Shown here: in pieces, positions 44,171-52,320 of the stretch
Position numbering within the stretch: position 1 is the stretch's first letter
How the letters are laid out: every line of letters begins with the position of its first letter
NCBI RefSeq assembly: GCF_007785815.1
Contig: NZ_VNIM01000016.1
Location: forward strand, 1 to 57,884
DNA length: 57,884 nt
Direction of reading: 5' to 3'
Source: Alterirhizorhabdus solaris
Lineage (GTDB): Bacteria > Pseudomonadota > Alphaproteobacteria > Sphingomonadales > Sphingomonadaceae
Notes under the pieces: model-generated
What the model was told of the DNA's origin: nothing
The model's input: the letters and a program-made list of their open reading frames with translations, nothing else
Databases searched by the model: none
Position numbers and translations under genes: made by a program

Positions 44171-44188
44171 GTAACAGTTTTGTGATAC
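44171..44188 (-). promoter_or_regulatory. Pho-box-like PhoB binding site upstream of the porin
   Basis: Read on the minus strand, GTATCAC - AAAA - CTGTTAC gives two direct half-sites close to CTGTCAC, separated by four A/T bases, the 11-bp periodicity of a Pho box. It is centred about 80 bp upstream of the porin ATG (44100), a position compatible with activation at the -35. The agreement with an OprP-type porin strengthens the call. Confidence 0.6.
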
Positions 44189-44359
44189 GGCCCGATCGGC
44201 TGATCGGGCTCCTTCCTGCCGGGCTGAGCCGCGCAACCACCCTATGACGACAGCGATAGGGTGGAGGGGGGGGCCGAGGAAGCCGCGGATCAAGGTTGGC
44301 CGCTGCTTCAGTGCCACCTGATGGCGATGGGGATGCGGCCGGCCGGCTCACCCGCTGGC

Positions 44360-44901
44360 AGCAATTTCGCTGCTTTGCCCTACGCCGAGGCTCCCGCCCT
44401 CGCGCAGATGCTGCGGAGCGGGCCTGAAACCTTCGGCCGCCTCGGGCTGAAGTTTCTGCTGCTGACCGCGGCGAGGTCAGGCGAGGTTCGGGGCGCGGTG
44501 TGGAGCGAGATCGATCATGACGCGCGCACTTGGACCAACATGTCGTTCCACTCTGCGATCGCGCGATGACGATTGTCGAGCGAGCGACAGAGCTGCGAAC
44601 CGGGGACTATCTGTTTCCGGGGGCCGGCGGCAGAAAGCCGATGAGCGATGCCACCATGGCGAAGGCACTCCGCGAAGCCGGCGTACCCCGCGAGCGAGGA
44701 ACCGTGCATGGGCTCCGCTCGACCTTTCGTGATTGGGCAACCGAAGAGACCAGCGTCGCCAACGAAGTCGTCGAAATGGCCCTCGCGCATGCCATCAGCA
44801 ATGCCGTGGAGAGGGCCTACCGCCGGGGCGATCTGCTGCGTAAGCGGCGCGAGCTTATGCGGGTCTGGCAAGCGTATCTCGAGAACGGTCTGCAGGGTTG
44901 A
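44360..44901 (+). pseudogene. Tyrosine recombinase (P4-type integrase) pseudogene
   Basis: Two frames hold parts of one integrase. From about 44360, ALPYAEAPALAQMLRSGPE and FLLLTAARSGEVRGAVWSEI contain the first catalytic Arg box. After WT at about 44535 the frame breaks, and the match resumes in the other frame as VPLCDRAMTIVERATEL, then YLFPGAGGRKPMSD, HGLRSTFRDWATEETSV (His and second Arg) and ALAHAISNAVERAYRRGD (C-terminal box with the Tyr nucleophile), ending at 44901. The segment that normally reads like IPAERMKAGREHR is missing, so a short deletion caused the frameshift. The N-terminal arm- and core-binding domains are absent as well. No tRNA or att repeats were seen nearby. It marks a past integration event. 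Confidence 0.85.
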
Positions 44902-45187
44902 TGTTGGTGCAAAGTTCGATCGCCGCAATTTCCTGAAACCGTTCCGAGCCAAGCTTTGACGGCTAGCGCTACTCTGGGCTGGACACTTGGTAGTTGACGT
45001 AATGGCGTGGACGGCCACTGCACAAACGTAGCTGTGAGATACTGCGGCCGTCGTAGGTTCGTGTGTGGACAACCCTGGGGCGCAAGAGCTTCGTGCGGCG
45101 ATGAGCGCTGGTCGGGTCGACGGACCAGAACGGCCGGTGCGCGGCTCGATTTGAGCCCTGTCGCATCCCCGCGCGATCATCCGGTGG

Positions 45188-46327
45188 CTACAGGGCGGAG
45201 GCCGCAGACGCGGTTCGTGGCCCGCCCTTGCGGTCGAGGTCGTCGATAACCCGCAGCGTCGCATGGTCGATCATCGCCGTGCTGAAACGTGCCGTGTACG
45301 CCGTGTTGATCGATTCCGGCTGGTAGAACGACTCGTTGACCATGAAGATGATGTAGCCATCGAGCAGGAACGCCGCATATTGCTCCATCGCCGCGTCCAA
45401 GGAGGGTGCCTCCACCCCGAGGCTGCTCAACGTCTCGAGGTAATGCTGCACCAGCGCGCCTTCCCAGCGCCGCCGGTCGTCGGTGTCGAGCGCGCCGACC
45501 AGATGGTAGCAGACCTCGCGTATGCCCGGGCCACGCCCCGGCAGGCTGTCCAGAAAACCCGGGCTGCCGTCGGCGTTGTGGTAGAGATTACCGAGGTGCG
45601 TATCGCCGTGGACGATGCAGTGCGGCAGCCGGCGCGAGATCGTCACCAGCTTGTCGAACGCGGAGACGATCCGGCCGAGATCGTGAAACCGCACCGACGT
45701 GCAGGCGCCACGCGGCGAGAGCACGAAGCGGCGCCACTCCTCCGGCTTCTCCAGATAGCGGTTCATGTAATCGCGCAGCTGCGCCTCGCCTTCCGGAAAA
45801 GAGTGCCATCGTCCGCCGGGCTCGAGTTCCGCACTCTGCCACGTCTGCGCGTGGAAACGCGCGAGCGCGTCGAGCCGCCGGCGCGACTGCTCGAAACTCT
45901 GGGGGACGAGCGCGGAACAGAACGCGACGTCGCGTTCCAGCAGGTCTTCCAGGATCACGATACCCTGCTGGTCGCTAGGATCGAAATCGGCGAAATAGCA
46001 CGTCGGCACCGGCAGATCGACGACCGGGAAGACGTCTCGATAGCCGCGGACCTCGGCATCGTGCACCAGCGACATCGCCCGGCTGTGTTCCTCGAATCCG
46101 CCCTTCAGGATGACCAGTTCGGGGATGCCGGCGGCGCGGCCGGCGTCGTCCAGCGAGAGTCGCAGCCGGATCTTGGTACAGGTACCCTTGATGAGGTCGA
46201 CGACCTCGATGCCCTCGCAGGTGACGCCGGGCGCGCGGGTCCGCAAGGCGCGCGTCATCCAGTCGGCGTCGATATCCTCCAGGCGGAGCGGCAGCGGGCG
46301 GGCGTCGGTCTGGTTCATCGCAGGCAT
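45188..46327 (-). CDS. Aminoglycoside phosphotransferase/CHK-like small-molecule kinase
   Basis: A 379-residue protein-kinase-like-fold phosphotransferase. The nucleotide-binding Lys lies in ELVILKGGFEE (Lys85). The catalytic loop is HGDTHLGN (His250, Asp252, Asn257), and the metal-binding Asp270 is in GFLDSLPGRGPG. Most relatives have LDWQ there, so Ser replaces Trp. The N-terminal segment is distant from antibiotic kinases and resembles ecdysteroid-kinase-like/CHK proteins that occur in lipid and steroid catabolic loci. ATG 46327 has AGGAGC upstream; ATG 46318 is an alternative. The next gene upstream, the phosphatase, is 29 bp away on the same strand, so a kinase-phosphatase pair is encoded together. 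Substrate unknown; antibiotic resistance is unlikely in this context. Confidence 0.82.
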   Translation of the reverse strand: MPAMNQTDARPLPLRLEDIDADWMTRALRTRAPGVTCEGIEVVDLIKGTCTKIRLRLSLDDAGRAAGIPELVILKGGFEEHSRAMSLVHDAEVRGYRDVFPVVDLPVPTCYFADFDPSDQQGIVILEDLLERDVAFCSALVPQSFEQSRRRLDALARFHAQTWQSAELEPGGRWHSFPEGEAQLRDYMNRYLEKPEEWRRFVLSPRGACTSVRFHDLGRIVSAFDKLVTISRRLPHCIVHGDTHLGNLYHNADGSPGFLDSLPGRGPGIREVCYHLVGALDTDDRRRWEGALVQHYLETLSSLGVEAPSLDAAMEQYAAFLLDGYIIFMVNESFYQPESINTAYTARFSTAMIDHATLRVIDDLDRKGGPRTASAASAL

Positions 46328-46356
46328 CCTCTTGCTCCTCGCATCGTCCGTCAGGC

Positions 46357-47139
46357 TCAATCGTTCGTGGGCGGGGTGAGCAGCCGGTCGCGGAGGCGTG
46401 CGATCGCCTCCTCCCCCATCCCCAGCCGGTTTCTGGCATAGCCGGCTACCGACCCGCACGATTGCTCGACCGACCGGAACATCGCCTCGATATAATCTGG
46501 CTCGACGCCGAGCACCGGCTCCAGCACCGCATCCGACCACCGTGGCAGGCCCATCTCGACAAGCGCCGCGCGCACGCGGGCAAGGCCGTGGCGCAGGGTG
46601 GTGCGCGTGCGCAGATAATCCGCCTCGATCGCTTCACGCGGCACGCCGAGCAGATCGAGCAACAGCGCGGCGGCGACCCCGGTGCGATCCTTGCCGGCGG
46701 TGCAGTGGAACAGCAGCGGCAGATCGCCATCGGCGATCCGGCGGAGCAGTTCGGCATAAGCGGCCGCCTGCTCGTCCGGCATGGCGCGATAGACATCCAG
46801 CATCAGCGCGCGCGCACCCTGAGGGGTGAGATCGGGCTGTCGCCAGATCGTGTGGATCTCGCCGCCGCTGCCGCCGTAATCGCGCGACCACGCGCGGACC
46901 GGGATCGCGGTCGGCGCGTGCGCCCGCTCGGCAGAGGTTCGCAGATCGATCAGCAGGGCAAGCCCCATCGCCTCGAACAGGGCGCGTTCCCGATCGTCGA
47001 TCTCGCAGAGGGCGGCGGATCGAAACAGCAAGCCGTGGCGGACGCGCCGGCGATCGACCGTCATCGCACCACCGAGATCGCGCAAATTGTACGCATGCTC
47101 CAGTTCGGCCAGAGCCTCCCGCGATCGATCGCTCACCAC
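46357..47139 (-). CDS. Tyrosine-protein phosphatase family protein (PF13350 type)
   Basis: A 260-residue cysteine-dependent phosphatase. The P-loop HCTAGKDRTG (Cys146 nucleophile, Arg152) is complete, and the N-terminus has the family's NLRDLGG (18-24) and LLFRSAAL (37-44). This group includes secreted Tyr phosphatases of pathogens, but also phosphoinositide- and small-molecule phosphatases of catabolic loci. No signal peptide is present. The start is GTG at 47139, with AGGAGCG nine bases upstream; the nearby ATG is out of frame. It lies 29 bp from the kinase gene and 15 bp from the alcohol dehydrogenase gene in the same direction. It may undo the phosphorylation made by the adjacent kinases. 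Confidence 0.87.
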   Translation of the reverse strand: MVSDRSREALAELEHAYNLRDLGGAMTVDRRRVRHGLLFRSAALCEIDDRERALFEAMGLALLIDLRTSAERAHAPTAIPVRAWSRDYGGSGGEIHTIWRQPDLTPQGARALMLDVYRAMPDEQAAAYAELLRRIADGDLPLLFHCTAGKDRTGVAAALLLDLLGVPREAIEADYLRTRTTLRHGLARVRAALVEMGLPRWSDAVLEPVLGVEPDYIEAMFRSVEQSCGSVAGYARNRLGMGEEAIARLRDRLLTPPTND

Positions 47140-47154
47140 ATTCGCTCCTGCACG

Positions 47155-48168
47155 TCAGCGCCGTCCCGGATCGACATGAACCTTGAGTCCGGCATGGGTG
47201 CCGTTGCGCATATCCTCCAGCACGCGGGGCAGTGCATCGAGCCCGATGACATCGCTGACCATCATCTCCGGATGGACGCCGTCCGCGTCGAAGGCGCGTG
47301 CCGTTTCGGCGAATTCCTCGACCGAATAGGCCACCGGGAACAGCAGCCGCACTTCCTTGAAGGTCAGCATGGCGGGCATCACCGGCTCGGTCTTCTGACA
47401 CATGCCGAGCGATACGACGGTGCCCTGCGGCCTGACGTAGCGGACCGCCTCGCCCAGCATCCCCGCCTTGCCGACGCATTCGGCGACAAGATCGGGGCCG
47501 TCGCCGAGCAGGGACGCCAGATCGGCCGGATCGTCGTCGGCGAAACTGTGGAAGGCATCGGCCCCCATCGCCATCGCGATTTCCCGCCGATGCGCCGAGC
47601 GCGAGGCAACGACGATCCGCCCCGCCCGGAAGCGTCGCGCCCAGTAGATGATCGACAGCGCCATCGATCCGGCGCCGAGCACCAGCACATGCGCCCCCGG
47701 ATCGAGGCGGGCGAGCCGCAGGGCGTGGAGCCCGCAGGCCATCGGCTCGATGAGCGCGCCATCGCCAAAGCTAAGCGATTCAGGCAAGGCGAGGGCGCCG
47801 GCCGCGGGAATGGTGACATATTCGCCGAAGCCGCCGCCGATCCCGCGACGCGGGGCGAGGCAGAATACGGGATTGCCGTTGCGGCAGCCGGCGCATGCGC
47901 CACACGGGATCGAGGCGAGGCAGGCCACACGACGGCCCGCTTTCAACGCGGCGACGCCGCTGCCCGCCTCGACGATCTCGCCGGCGAACTCGTGTCCGAT
48001 CGGCCCCGGCGCGAAGGTGAACGGCGCATCCCCGGTCATCGAGACATCGCTGCCGCAGACGCCACAGCGGCAGACCTTGACCAGAACCTCGCCCGCGCCC
48101 GGCACAGGCAGGGGGCGATCCTCGATCGTCAGGGGCGTGCCGGGGCCGTGAAAAATGGCCGCCCGCAT
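47155..48168 (-). CDS. Zinc-dependent alcohol dehydrogenase, MDR family
   Basis: A cytosolic medium-chain dehydrogenase of 337 residues oxidising a hydroxyl with NAD(P). Catalytic zinc ligands are Cys35 (CGVCGSD) and His59-Glu60 (GHEFAGE). The structural zinc lobe is Cys89, Cys92, Cys95 and Cys103 (CGACAGC then FC). The nucleotide fold has VLVLGAGSMAL. The start chosen is ATG 48168 (RAAIFHGPG), the usual family N-terminus; a GTG at 48213 would add 15 residues. It sits in the minus-strand operon between the phosphatase and the AttH-like gene, consistent with an alcohol intermediate of the catabolic route. Confidence 0.9.
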   Translation of the reverse strand: MRAAIFHGPGTPLTIEDRPLPVPGAGEVLVKVCRCGVCGSDVSMTGDAPFTFAPGPIGHEFAGEIVEAGSGVAALKAGRRVACLASIPCGACAGCRNGNPVFCLAPRRGIGGGFGEYVTIPAAGALALPESLSFGDGALIEPMACGLHALRLARLDPGAHVLVLGAGSMALSIIYWARRFRAGRIVVASRSAHRREIAMAMGADAFHSFADDDPADLASLLGDGPDLVAECVGKAGMLGEAVRYVRPQGTVVSLGMCQKTEPVMPAMLTFKEVRLLFPVAYSVEEFAETARAFDADGVHPEMMVSDVIGLDALPRVLEDMRNGTHAGLKVHVDPGRR

Positions 48169-48256
48169 GATCCCGCCGCTGTCCGCCGGCGGGCTGGCGT
48201 CCGTCGCGCTCACGGCCTGTCGCCGATCGCGACCGCACGGTTGGTCGCGTGCCCGG

Positions 48257-49204
48257 TCATCGCCGGCTCAGGCCATCTGTGAAATTGGCGCCGAAGGCCA
48301 CCACCGGAGGCTTGCGACCGCCGGTCGGGTTGGTGGCGATCTCGAAGTTCGACATACCGACCCGGTCACCCCACGTCACCGTGCCGATCGATTCCACTGC
48401 GGTATAGCCGCGCACGTGCATCCCCACGCCGTCACCGGGCCGATGATGCAGCGTGCCACGCTCGCCATCGTTGAAGGTGAATTGCGCGGTGGCCGAGCGA
48501 GGGCTCAGCGCATCATAATCGAGGCCGGCGACAACGTCGATGTCCTGCATCGTATAGGGGATGCCATCCCGCATGACGTATCCGAAGGCTCCGTGGAAGC
48601 TCTCGTCCACCACCGCGACGCAGTGCGCGGACAGATCGGGGCCGAAGACCGACGGCCACCACCGCGTCGCCCGCAAGGTGCCCCAGGTACGCACGCCCCA
48701 CGAGCGATCGCGGTAGCCGAGCGCGTCCACCGCGATCCGGCGGCCGGCGATCGTCACATGCCCGCGCATGCTGCCCGCCACCTCGAAATGGGCCTTGTGA
48801 TGCTCGGTGCGGGCGGGGCTGCCGACCAGTTCGGAAAAGGCGTAGCGCGGAAAGAAATCCTCGAACCGCAGGCTGGCTTGCAGATCGGCGAAATCGGCGG
48901 TGATCGCCAGTGTATCGAGGTCCGCACGCAGCGCCGTGCCCCAGCCCATGTGCGTCTCACCGCGATCCGCCGTCGCCATCGGCACGCCGGTGACGTTCGA
49001 GCGGAAGCGCGCGCCATCCGTCGTGAACACCCCGAAGCACGAACTGAGCTGGCCGATCACAGGCTCTTGCCCGATCCGCCAGAATCCGCCCACGCCCGCC
49101 CTGGCATCATGCCAGACGAACAGCGCGCTCTCCTGAAACCCGTCTTCCGTGGCGCCATGATGCGGGCAGTCGTCCGCCGCGTCATGGATTGTGATCGATC
49201 GCAT
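48257..49204 (-). CDS. AttH/DUF7064-DUF7065-like lipocalin-type protein
   Basis: A 315-residue beta-rich protein of the two-lipocalin type seen in AttH, carotenoid hydratase (CrtC) and the DUF7064/7065 families. Typical pieces are FVWHDARAGVGGFWRIG, HHKAHFEVAGSMRG, GYRDRSWGVRTWG and a WWPSVFGPD stretch; the DRSWG motif is the best family marker. There is no signal peptide. Proteins of this type commonly lie next to phosphotransferases of the CHK/APH class in sphingomonad and actinobacterial loci for hydrophobic substrates; here it is located directly beside the second kinase. The function is unknown, possibly binding or hydrating a lipophilic intermediate. Confidence 0.7.
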   Translation of the reverse strand: MRSITIHDAADDCPHHGATEDGFQESALFVWHDARAGVGGFWRIGQEPVIGQLSSCFGVFTTDGARFRSNVTGVPMATADRGETHMGWGTALRADLDTLAITADFADLQASLRFEDFFPRYAFSELVGSPARTEHHKAHFEVAGSMRGHVTIAGRRIAVDALGYRDRSWGVRTWGTLRATRWWPSVFGPDLSAHCVAVVDESFHGAFGYVMRDGIPYTMQDIDVVAGLDYDALSPRSATAQFTFNDGERGTLHHRPGDGVGMHVRGYTAVESIGTVTWGDRVGMSNFEIATNPTGGRKPPVVAFGANFTDGLSRR

Positions 49205-49243
49205 CCTGCTTCTCCAATCGTGGCGCGGGCGGGGCCGCCCCCG

Positions 49244-50287
49244 TCAAGCGGTGAGTTCCACCAGCCGCTCCGCGATCCGGTGCCCGGCATCAGCGGGAAC
49301 GGTTTCCGGCCGGCCCATCCGCTCGGCCAGCAGGCGGGCGCGGTCGACGATCATGCTGAACCGGAGGGCGGCAAACGCCTCGTGCCACTCCATCGCTTCG
49401 GCCCTGCGTCCGGCGAAATGCTCCCACGCCGCGATCGTCCCGGCGCGATCGGTGGTGCCCTCCAGGCGCGCGATCTTGCTCCCTTCGGAGACGTTCCAGT
49501 CGAAGAACAGCCACCAGCCGAGATCGGTCTCCGCCCCGCCGAGCGAGGTCGTCTCCCAATCGATCACCGCCCGGCATTTATCGTCGCGGAAGATCATGTT
49601 GGCGGGCCGCGCATCGCCCCATGCGAGGCCGCCACCTCGCGCGTCCGGCAGGTTGTCGGCCATCCAGCGCAGCGCCCGTTCCTGTTCTGCCCGCACCGGC
49701 GCCCCGCTCCACGCGAGGTAATCGGTCCAGTAAGCGATCTCCTGATCGAGCCCGGTCGATCCCAGCGCCGGCCGGGCGAGGAACTGGAACCGCGCCTCGG
49801 ATAAACGATGCAGCCGTGCCATCGTCTCGATGGCCGACAGCCAGATCGCCTCGCGCGCGGCCGGCGGCGCCTCGGCCAGAAACCCCCCGGAATGGTGCAT
49901 GCCGGGCATCACCTGGCCGTGCACATGCTCCATGACGAAGAACGGCACGCCCAGCGTCGTGGGATCGGCCTCGTACCAGAGCATCGCCGGCACGGGAACG
50001 TCGCCCTGCGCGTGCAAAGCCTGCATGACGAGAAACTGGCGGCGCAGGCCGGGATCCATGTAGATCTGGTGATCGCTCGGCTCGATGCGCAGAACCCATT
50101 CCTCCCTGCGCGTCACGCCCGCCTGTCTTATCGTGGGGCTGATGAGGAGGGTTTCGCTCGATCCGCCGCTGCCCGGCTTGCGCGGCAGCGGCAATTCGAT
50201 CGCATCGGCCTCCGGCAGTCGCTCGTGCAGCCAGGGCAGCAGCGCTCGGCGCAGCGTCTCGGGGTCGCGGCGGATGACCTGCGACAT
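49244..50287 (-). CDS. Phosphotransferase family protein (second APH-type kinase)
   Basis: A 347-residue kinase of the APH/choline kinase fold. Its catalytic segment is LAWGDARPANMIFRDD, where Gly-Asp-x4-Asn holds the catalytic Asp with Trp-Gly in place of His-Gly, followed by AVIDWETTSLG with the metal-binding Asp. It also has the hinge-like FFVMEHVHGQVMPG. This WGDxRxxN variant matches the acyl-CoA-dehydrogenase-associated (ACAD10/11-like) and sterol-locus phosphotransferases rather than antibiotic kinases. The start is ATG 50287; a longer frame to 50386 overlaps the SDR gene. It lies 39 bp upstream of the AttH-like gene and 52 bp downstream of the SDR, in one operon. Confidence 0.87.
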   Translation of the reverse strand: MSQVIRRDPETLRRALLPWLHERLPEADAIELPLPRKPGSGGSSETLLISPTIRQAGVTRREEWVLRIEPSDHQIYMDPGLRRQFLVMQALHAQGDVPVPAMLWYEADPTTLGVPFFVMEHVHGQVMPGMHHSGGFLAEAPPAAREAIWLSAIETMARLHRLSEARFQFLARPALGSTGLDQEIAYWTDYLAWSGAPVRAEQERALRWMADNLPDARGGGLAWGDARPANMIFRDDKCRAVIDWETTSLGGAETDLGWWLFFDWNVSEGSKIARLEGTTDRAGTIAAWEHFAGRRAEAMEWHEAFAALRFSMIVDRARLLAERMGRPETVPADAGHRIAERLVELTA

Positions 50288-50339
50288 CAGCCGGCCCGCC
50301 GCGCCGCGCCGTACCCGCCGGGGCCAAGAAGCGGTGCGA

Positions 50340-51302
50340 TCACGGCCGGCCAGCCTGCCCCGCCGGCTGCGCGAGGAGAAGCTCATACTCGTTGATGAGA
50401 TCGTCCGGGACGACGAAGCCGCGTGACGTGTCGCCGATGTCGTCGAAATGCTCGGCCACTTCCTCGGCCGTCGCCGGCGTGTCCCGGTCGCCCTGCCACC
50501 CGGCGGTGATGCCGGTGAAAACGCGGGCGAACCGTCCGCCGAGCGACGAGAAGACGGCGTGCGACGACTGGCACGCCTCGCTCGCCAGATACACCGCGAG
50601 CGGCACGGTGAAATCGGCCGTCATCGACGCGCCGAGCCCCGGCACGATCGAGAAGCGGTCGATGGCCTCCCCATCCATTACGCGTGCCATGTCCTCGCCC
50701 ATCCGGTTGTGCGCGTTGGGCTGGATCGCGTTGCACAGGATGCCGAGCCGGCGCCCTTCGAGCGACACCACGTTCATCAGCCCGGTGATACCACCCTTGG
50801 CCGCACCGTAGCCCGTCTGCCCGCGATTGCCGAGCATGCCGGCGGCGGAGGTGGTGAAGAGGATACGGCCATACTTCTGCGCCACCATCGCTGGCCAGGC
50901 GGCTTGCGTGGCGAAGAAGGAGCCCATCAGGTGCGTATCGATCTGCGAGCGCAGATCGGCCTCGGTGACATCGCCAAACCAATCGCTGCGGATGTTGCCG
51001 GCGTTGTTGATAACCACGTCGATCCGCCCGAAACTGTGGAGCGCGGCCTCGATCACCCGCTGGCTGCCCTCGCGCGTCGCCACGGTATCGTAGCTGGCGA
51101 CGGCCTTGCCCCCGGCGGCGCGGATCTCTGCGACCACGGCATCCGCCGCGTCGGGCGCGCTGCCGGTGCCGCGCGCCGTCCCGCCAAGATCGTTGACGAC
51201 GACGGCGGCGCCACGCCGGGCAAACTCCCGGGCATAGACGCGCCCAAGGGCACCGCCGGCCCCCGTCACCACGACGACCCGACTCTCGAATGAAATCGAC
51301 AT
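50340..51302 (-). CDS. SDR family oxidoreductase (3-hydroxyacyl-CoA dehydrogenase-like, MFE-2 type)
   Basis: A 320-residue short-chain dehydrogenase. The cofactor motif is TGAGGALG (13-20), followed by VVVNDLGGTARG, a stretch characteristic of the D-3-hydroxyacyl-CoA dehydrogenase unit of peroxisomal multifunctional enzyme type 2. The catalytic Tyr-x3-Lys is in GYGAAKGG, and NNAG is present. Length beyond 250 residues agrees with that subgroup. It suggests beta-oxidation of a CoA-bound side chain or ring. ATG 51302 has GGAGAGAG upstream. It is the first gene of the minus-strand arm, divergent from the plus-strand SDR over 232 bp. Confidence 0.9.
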   Translation of the reverse strand: MSISFESRVVVVTGAGGALGRVYAREFARRGAAVVVNDLGGTARGTGSAPDAADAVVAEIRAAGGKAVASYDTVATREGSQRVIEAALHSFGRIDVVINNAGNIRSDWFGDVTEADLRSQIDTHLMGSFFATQAAWPAMVAQKYGRILFTTSAAGMLGNRGQTGYGAAKGGITGLMNVVSLEGRRLGILCNAIQPNAHNRMGEDMARVMDGEAIDRFSIVPGLGASMTADFTVPLAVYLASEACQSSHAVFSSLGGRFARVFTGITAGWQGDRDTPATAEEVAEHFDDIGDTSRGFVVPDDLINEYELLLAQPAGQAGRP

Positions 51303-51339
51303 GGCGCTCTCTCTCCATTTCCGGTCTTCGCCGGCTGTT

Positions 51340-51359
51340 CCCGCGATACTGTACGCGGG
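51340..51359. promoter_or_regulatory. Inverted-repeat candidate operator between the divergent arms
   Basis: CCCGCG and CGCGGG arms flank an 8-base centre (ATACTGTA) 38-57 bp upstream of the minus-strand SDR. Its position in the single divergent promoter region of the catabolic island suits an operator for both arms. No regulator gene is present in the island, so the cognate protein is unknown. Confidence 0.35.
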
Positions 51360-51403
51360 TGGCATCTATTGCAACACGCTCGTTTCTTTTCCTTCGCGTC
51401 GCA

Positions 51404-51432
51404 TTGACGCTGGTCCGGCCGCCGGTTAGCTT
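51404..51432 (+). promoter_or_regulatory. Candidate promoter for the plus-strand catabolic arm
   Basis: TTGACG (51404-51409) and TAGCTT (51427-51432) are separated by 17 bp. The -35 is strong and the -10 moderate. It would give a leader of about 95 bases before the SDR start at 51535. Confidence 0.4.
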
Positions 51433-51534
51433 TCGCGAATAATCCGATCCGGCAGTTAAGGGCGGCGGCGCGATCGCCTGTCGGACTCGGATAAAAGGAC
51501 CGACCGGCCCGAACCGGCGGCGGAGGGGATGGCT

Positions 51535-52320
51535 ATGAGACTTGCCGGTAGGACGGCCCTGATAACGGGCGCAGCGGGCGGCATCGGACGTGCCATCGCG
51601 CTCGCCTATGCAGCGCAAGGCGCACATGCGCTGTGCGCCGATCGCAGCGGCGGCGGTACGGCAGAAACCGTGCTCGCGGTGCGAGACGCGGGGGGCCACG
51701 CGACCGGCATCGACCTCGATGTGACGGACGACCGGGCGATCGACGACACCGTCACCGCTGCCATGAAGGCTCATGGCGCGATCGATATTCTGGCGAATTG
51801 CGCCGGGATCGCCGCATCGCAGCCGCTGCTCGAGATCACCCGCGAGAGCTTCCAGCGGGTGCTCGACGTCAATCTGATCGGGCTGTTCTTCACGCTCCAG
51901 GCCGTCGCCCGCACGATGGTGCAGCGGGGCGTGAAGGGCCGGATCGTCAACATCGCCTCGGTGTCCGGCCGGCGCGGCGAACCGGGCGCGCTGCAATATG
52001 GCGCCAGCAAGGCCGGCGTCGTCAGCGTTACCCAGTCCGCCGCGCTGGCGCTCGCGCCGCACGGCATCACGGTCAACGCGATCGCGCCCGGCTTTATCGA
52101 CACCGGCATGTGGCGCGACGCGCGCGACAGGATCGTGGCCAGCGGCGCGCTTGGCGACACCGGCGCTACGGTCGACGCGGCGATGGCACGTTCCATCCCC
52201 CTCGGCCGGCTGGGGGAACCGGCGGACCTTGCCGGCATCGCGCTGCTCCTGTCCGGCGACGAGGGGGCCTACATCACTGGGCAGACGTACAACGTCGACG
52301 GCGGGCTGCTTGCCGGATGA
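51535..52320 (+). CDS. SDR family NAD(P)-dependent oxidoreductase
   Basis: A classical short-chain dehydrogenase of 261 residues with TGAAGGIG at the cofactor site, NCAG, a Ser in NIASVSGRRG and the catalytic YGASKAG; the C-terminus GQTYNVDGGLLAG is typical. The start is set to ATG 51535 because GGAGGGG is properly spaced from it; the ATG at 51529 abuts that sequence. Its stop overlaps the next ATG (ATGA), so it is translationally coupled with the cyclase-family gene. It probably oxidises a hydroxyl or reduces a ketone in the catabolic route. Confidence 0.9.
   Translation: MRLAGRTALITGAAGGIGRAIALAYAAQGAHALCADRSGGGTAETVLAVRDAGGHATGIDLDVTDDRAIDDTVTAAMKAHGAIDILANCAGIAASQPLLEITRESFQRVLDVNLIGLFFTLQAVARTMVQRGVKGRIVNIASVSGRRGEPGALQYGASKAGVVSVTQSAALALAPHGITVNAIAPGFIDTGMWRDARDRIVASGALGDTGATVDAAMARSIPLGRLGEPADLAGIALLLSGDEGAYITGQTYNVDGGLLAG

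Noticed and set aside
44902-45187. tRNA gene or attachment repeat next to the integrase remnant
   Set aside because: No cloverleaf with a T-loop motif and no direct repeat bounding the region could be found by eye.
46462-48282. Plus-strand open frame of 606 codons opposite the phosphatase and dehydrogenase
   Set aside because: It covers two well-defined minus-strand genes and has no recognisable domain.
45188-50287. Aminoglycoside resistance genes
   Set aside because: The two phosphotransferases carry the general fold only. Their neighbours are catabolic enzymes, and the substrate-binding regions do not resemble antibiotic kinases.
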